Source: Protostelium mycophagum
Lineage: Eukaryota; Evosea; Variosea; Protosteliida; Protosteliaceae
DNA: 32,953 nt
Direction of reading: 5' to 3'
Assembly (NCBI GenBank): GCA_002081555.1
Contig: MZNV01002552.1
Location: 1-32,953 of the forward strand
Positions 30,701 through 32,953 of the stretch are shown here, one piece after another. The notes under the pieces are model-generated. The model worked only from the letters and a program-made list of their open reading frames with translations. It was not told the DNA's origin and made no database searches. Both the position numbers and the translations under genes were made by a program. The first letter of the stretch is position 1, and every line of letters starts with the position of its first letter.

Positions 30701-31115
30701 TTTTTTTGTTGCTTGATAGCACGGTAAGCTCCGAGACATCCTCGTGAAGCTTACCGTGTTGAATTATTCCAAAAAGAAATTCAGATTAAAAATTTGATCA
30801 TATTATTCTGAAAAAATATGTTGATTAAAATTTTTAGAAAAATCGGAGGAAAAACCAAAGTTTGAAACCACATCATTTGGTGAATCAGGTGAAATTTCCA
30901 CATTTTTTCATGAGGAATTCATGCTGAAATTTCCAGAAAAATTCCAGGACGAACCTGAGTTTGGTTTTGGATCACATGCCGAGAATAAATTTAATATAAA
31001 AATCACAAACTACAACACGTCGTATTTATTCTGGTCACAAAAGAATAAGAATGCCAGAACAAGAGATGGATCATTGTTTATTCTTTTATTCTTATATGAT
31101 TCTCGATGTGTATAA
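27743..31115 (+). CDS. Exon-repeat protein with many DFGxF/FGSF acidic-phenylalanine motifs (aftiphilin/gamma-synergin style)
   Basis: Start MDHTATGQPSHT is followed by about 18 small exons, almost all phase 1 at both ends. Secure ones: 27743-27779, 27842-28000, 28116-28223, 28270-28344, 28581-28724, 28796-28870, 28910-29092, 29307-29549, 29626-29682, 29723-29791, 29835-30044, 30364-30414, 30478-30528, 30574-30636, 30838-30888, 30937-31115. Motifs include DDFGSFGDF, EDFGGFGNF, DFGNFSGNSEDFGNF, FGSFDEP, FGFASFGQP and FSFGSFD, in Glu/Lys/Ser-rich disorder with no folded domain. [DE]FGxF motifs bind the ear domains of AP-1 and GGA in aftiphilin and gamma-synergin, so clathrin-adaptor binding is a fair inference. 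Three places (28450-28495, 29140-29210, 30160-30240) keep frame only with short extra introns or indels. One DFG exon (28044) does not fit. The end at 31115 overlaps the convergent gene. Confidence 0.72.
29208..29536 (+). repeat. Two near-identical 96-bp direct repeats, 233 bp apart
   Basis: 29208-29303 and 29441-29536 differ at only a few positions. They begin GAACAATCAGACATCGG and end AAAAGTGTGGAAGATTTT. Copy 2 is read throughout (EQSDIGKFDEKPETAPDADF, then GDFSGDKSVEDF). In copy 1 the last part appears to be a 26-nt intron (29281-29306). The high identity suggests a recent duplication inside the gene. Confidence 0.85.
30720..30758. repeat. 11-bp-stem hairpin in an intron
   Basis: CACGGTAAGCT at 30720-30730 pairs with AGCTTACCGTG at 30748-30758. 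A smaller CGAG/CTCG pair lies in the loop. It sits in the 201-nt intron 30637-30837, longer than the neighbouring 45 to 65 nt introns. GGTAAG also occurs in the inverted-repeat element at 20046, so this may be a remnant of a related element; that link is weak. Confidence 0.5.
31077..31090 (-). terminator. Two poly(A) signals of the GTSE1-like gene
   Basis: TTTATT at 31077-31082 and 31085-31090 read AATAAA on the minus strand, directly after the TAA at 31092-31094. They lie inside the last exon of the plus-strand gene. Confidence 0.6.
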
Positions 31116-32603
31116 GGCTACCGGTTGACTGGTCGTGGTCTTTGGTTTTGAGGGAGGTCTCAGCCCGGATGGATGTCTTAGTCCTGAGGGTTTGGGCTTC
31201 ATAACATCACTCTTGGCCACCGTGTTGGATAGTTGTAGATTACCTCCTGCAGTGATGAGCTCAATATGATGATAACGAGATGTCTAAATGTCCGAGTCTT
31301 TTTGAAGACATTACGCTTTTTTTACTTGATGATATAGATGTAGGGGTAAATGTATACGTACTTTGTGCATTTGGAGTGTTCTCATCTACAACTGACACTT
31401 GTACAATCTTAGGAGCGACAATTTCAGTGGGAGCCGACTTCGGCCGAAATGACGATTTTGGCGGGAGATGCCATTCTGCTTGCAATGGGCAACTGCAGAT
31501 GTCATTATATGTACAATCTCGTTGTAGACGTCTCACCGAGTTCAAAACACGCTTGGCGGGGGTTACCGGCTGTACCGGGGTGTGTTTGAATTTCTCTGAA
31601 TTTTCGCGCTCTTTTTTGGCGTTCTCGGCCCTCTCTTTCTCTTCCGCGATGCGGATCAACCTTGGAGAAGGTCAGATCACTGAATTCTTGGTGAAATTTC
31701 ACTCTTCTCACCGTTGTAGATCGAGAACTTCGAGTTGTAAAGCGATCATTTCGGCGTCCTTTGCTAATGGGGAGCTGAATTCCTCAATACTATTATCTTC
31801 CTTTGCACTTTCTGAATTTATCTACAACTAGTCAAAACCAATATCGCCATTGTAGATTGAATTATTCTCAAAACAAGATTTTCTAATGCTGCACAAATAT
31901 AATTATTTGAGACTTTTGTTGCGCCAAAAACGACTGTTGGTGAATCGCAATCCGGAAAGGCTGTCAAGTGAACAACACGTCTCACCTCCTCCAGCAGTTG
32001 TTGTTCGACTTCGGCAAACTCTACATTTTCTCTTTCTTCTTGCTCGGCTCGGTCTCTGGCTGCCAGTTCGATGCGTTTCAGCTCTTTTTGGCTCTCAGGA
32101 GTCAGAGGAGTAGTGGGTGTTTGTACAATTTTGGCGGGAAAAGAGGCGGGAGGAGGTGTTGAGATGATATGTGCAGAGGTGATGATGGGAGCTTCTTGAG
32201 GATGTGTTTCGTCAATAAAATATGACGGTGTTGGGATTGCATCTTTTTGTGAATCTGAGGCTGTAAATGGCTTGATCTCCATCTCATTATATGTGATGTC
32301 TTCTGATGGCATAGTATTAGAGGTCTGAATTGAGTTTACTTCTGTTGGAAGTTTATCTATTGTGTCTTCGGGCATCTCTTCGATGTGATTCTCTTCCGAT
32401 GTTGGAACAACTATTCCATCGTCGATAAAGGTCCCAACACTCCTCTCTGCACTCTCACATTCCTCATCATCATCGCTCGATACGGCTGCTCTCACGAAAA
32501 TGGTCGTTCGCCTCGCTTTCGACAACTTCTTTTCGACGATCTTCTTCACTTCTAATTCTCTTTCTGAGATCGGCCCAAACCACACTTCATCGTCGCTATC
32601 CAT
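31092..32603 (-). CDS. Acidic-to-basic disordered protein with GTSE1-like N-terminus
   Basis: ATG at 32603 (CAACCATGG) opens MDSDDEVWFGPISERELEVK, followed by KARRTTIFV. DDEV(F/W)FGP is the N-terminal signature I associate with GTSE1, a cell-cycle microtubule-binding protein. Preferred exons, 5' to 3': 32603-31986, 31800-31712, 31660-31537, 31492-31439, 31385-31362, 31283-31092, giving 366 aa. After a Thr/Pro/Glu-rich disordered region and a charged helix (AEEKERAENAKKERENSEKF), the C-terminus is basic (KPKPSGLRHPSGLRPPSKPK), typical of microtubule-binding tails. A second phase-consistent model reads 31660-31315 as one exon (FRPKSAPTEIVAPKIVQVSV) instead of three. The ORF is open upstream to an ATG at 32690, but that would put the E2F-like site inside the CDS. 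Family assignment is tentative. Confidence 0.68.
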
Positions 32604-32731
32604 GGTTGCGGTTGATGTTTGAAGATCTGTCAACGGCCTTTTTGGCGGGAAAATCGAGAATTTTCTTCTGTGAATGAAAGAGAATCTCATCAGAAAATAA
32701 AATTACAAAAATCACAATTTCACTCAACAAA
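32604..32731. promoter_or_regulatory. 128-bp divergent promoter with an E2F-like site
   Basis: Between the two divergent ATGs lies TTTTTGGCGGGAAAA at about 32639-32653, an excellent match to the E2F/DP consensus TTTSGCGCS/TTTGGCGGGAAA, about 40 bp upstream of the GTSE1-like start. It suggests G1/S control. The same word occurs elsewhere in this window, so it may be common in the genome. Confidence 0.45.
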
Positions 32732-32953
32732 ATGAAGAATAAGGATTTTGCAAAGTCCATAAAAGTGGATCTGTTGTGGTGTTCGTTTGGATGCAATCGT
32801 TGCGTCGTCAGCAATGGAAATAGGGTTTTGATAGATAGCCTCCGGATATGGTTTTATAGGACCTTTGAGCTGCCAAATGGCTTTAGATGTACTGTCCTGT
32901 CCAGGTGACTAAATAATTAATCAATTTAATTCTGATCTGATGTTTCACAGCAA
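32732..32953 (+). CDS. First exon of an unknown gene (partial)
   Basis: ATG at 32732 opens MKNKDFAKSIKVDLLWCSFG, then CNRCVVSNGNRVLIDSLRIW and FYRTFELPNGFRCTVLS. It stays open to a GTGACT donor at 32905. A 46-nt intron ends TTTCACAG at 32950, and the next exon begins CAA at the window edge. The 58 residues look like real protein (Cys, Trp and hydrophobics well mixed). CSFGCNRCVVSNGNRVLI resembles no domain I can name. The rest lies outside the window. Confidence 0.6.

Noticed and set aside
1-32953. Bacterial-style operons, CRISPR, tRNA or rRNA, virus-like genes
   Set aside because: The window is intron-rich nuclear DNA; no direct-repeat/spacer array, cloverleaf, rRNA block, capsid, reverse transcriptase or integrase reading was recognised.

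Overview
The window is nuclear DNA from a compact, intron-rich eukaryote, most likely an amoebozoan. The best clue is the Ras protein, which from memory looks most like Dictyostelium RasG/RasD. A villidin/supervillin-type gelsolin protein and an IPT-domain protein fit the same group. Nearly every gene is cut by GT-AG introns of about 35 to 60 nt, and a few seem to be only 24 to 26 nt. Genes are packed tightly on both strands, with AATAAA signals close behind stops. All gene models were built by eye, by chaining open frames across splice sites with consistent phase. Exon sums are multiples of three for every model given as complete.

Layout, left to right. 1-1150: the 3' end of an unknown gene, a small secreted cysteine-rich protein, and an extra exon resembling its tail. 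1147-4442 (+): an AMSH/STAMBP-type JAMM deubiquitinase. 4496-4930 (-): a doubtful ORF. 5075-10599 (+): a 19-exon IPT/TIG protein of about 956 aa in which a beta-sandwich-like module seems to occur twice. 10678-10923 (+): a small orphan. 11039-12800 (-): 6-phosphogluconate dehydrogenase. 13104-14306 (+): a short KAT14/CSRP2BP-like GNAT acetyltransferase. 14456-15182 (-): Ras. 15613-19348 (-): a villin-type protein with gelsolin repeats and a headpiece. 19796-20774 (-): a UXT-like prefoldin, with a MITE-like inverted-repeat element in one intron. 20907-22443 (+): a class I haem peroxidase. 22959-25248 (-): an F-box/WD40 protein. 25400-26560 (-): a proline-rich protein with a WBP11-type C-terminus. 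26651-27471 (-): an unknown basic protein. 27743-31115 (+): a protein made of duplicated phase 1-1 exons carrying DFGxF/FGSF motifs, similar in style to aftiphilin and gamma-synergin. 31092-32603 (-): a GTSE1-like basic, Ser/Pro-rich protein. 32732-end (+): the first exon of another gene.

The genes are ordinary housekeeping and signalling genes with no operon-like logic. Themes are endosomal sorting and clathrin traffic (AMSH, DFGxF protein), actin (villin type), ubiquitin (AMSH, F-box), redox metabolism (6PGDH, peroxidase) and transcription or splicing (IPT, KAT14, UXT, WBP11). No rRNA, tRNA, CRISPR array or virus-like element was recognised.

The most unusual signals are: the tandem symmetric-exon array with a possible coding-to-intron conversion in one of two 96-bp repeats; the CTACAAC/GTTGTAG word scattered about ten-fold above chance, mostly in introns; a dispersed TTGCGGC..GCCGCAA mini-hairpin family; and repeated E2F-like TTTGGCGGGAAA words, one of them in the short divergent promoter of the GTSE1-like gene.
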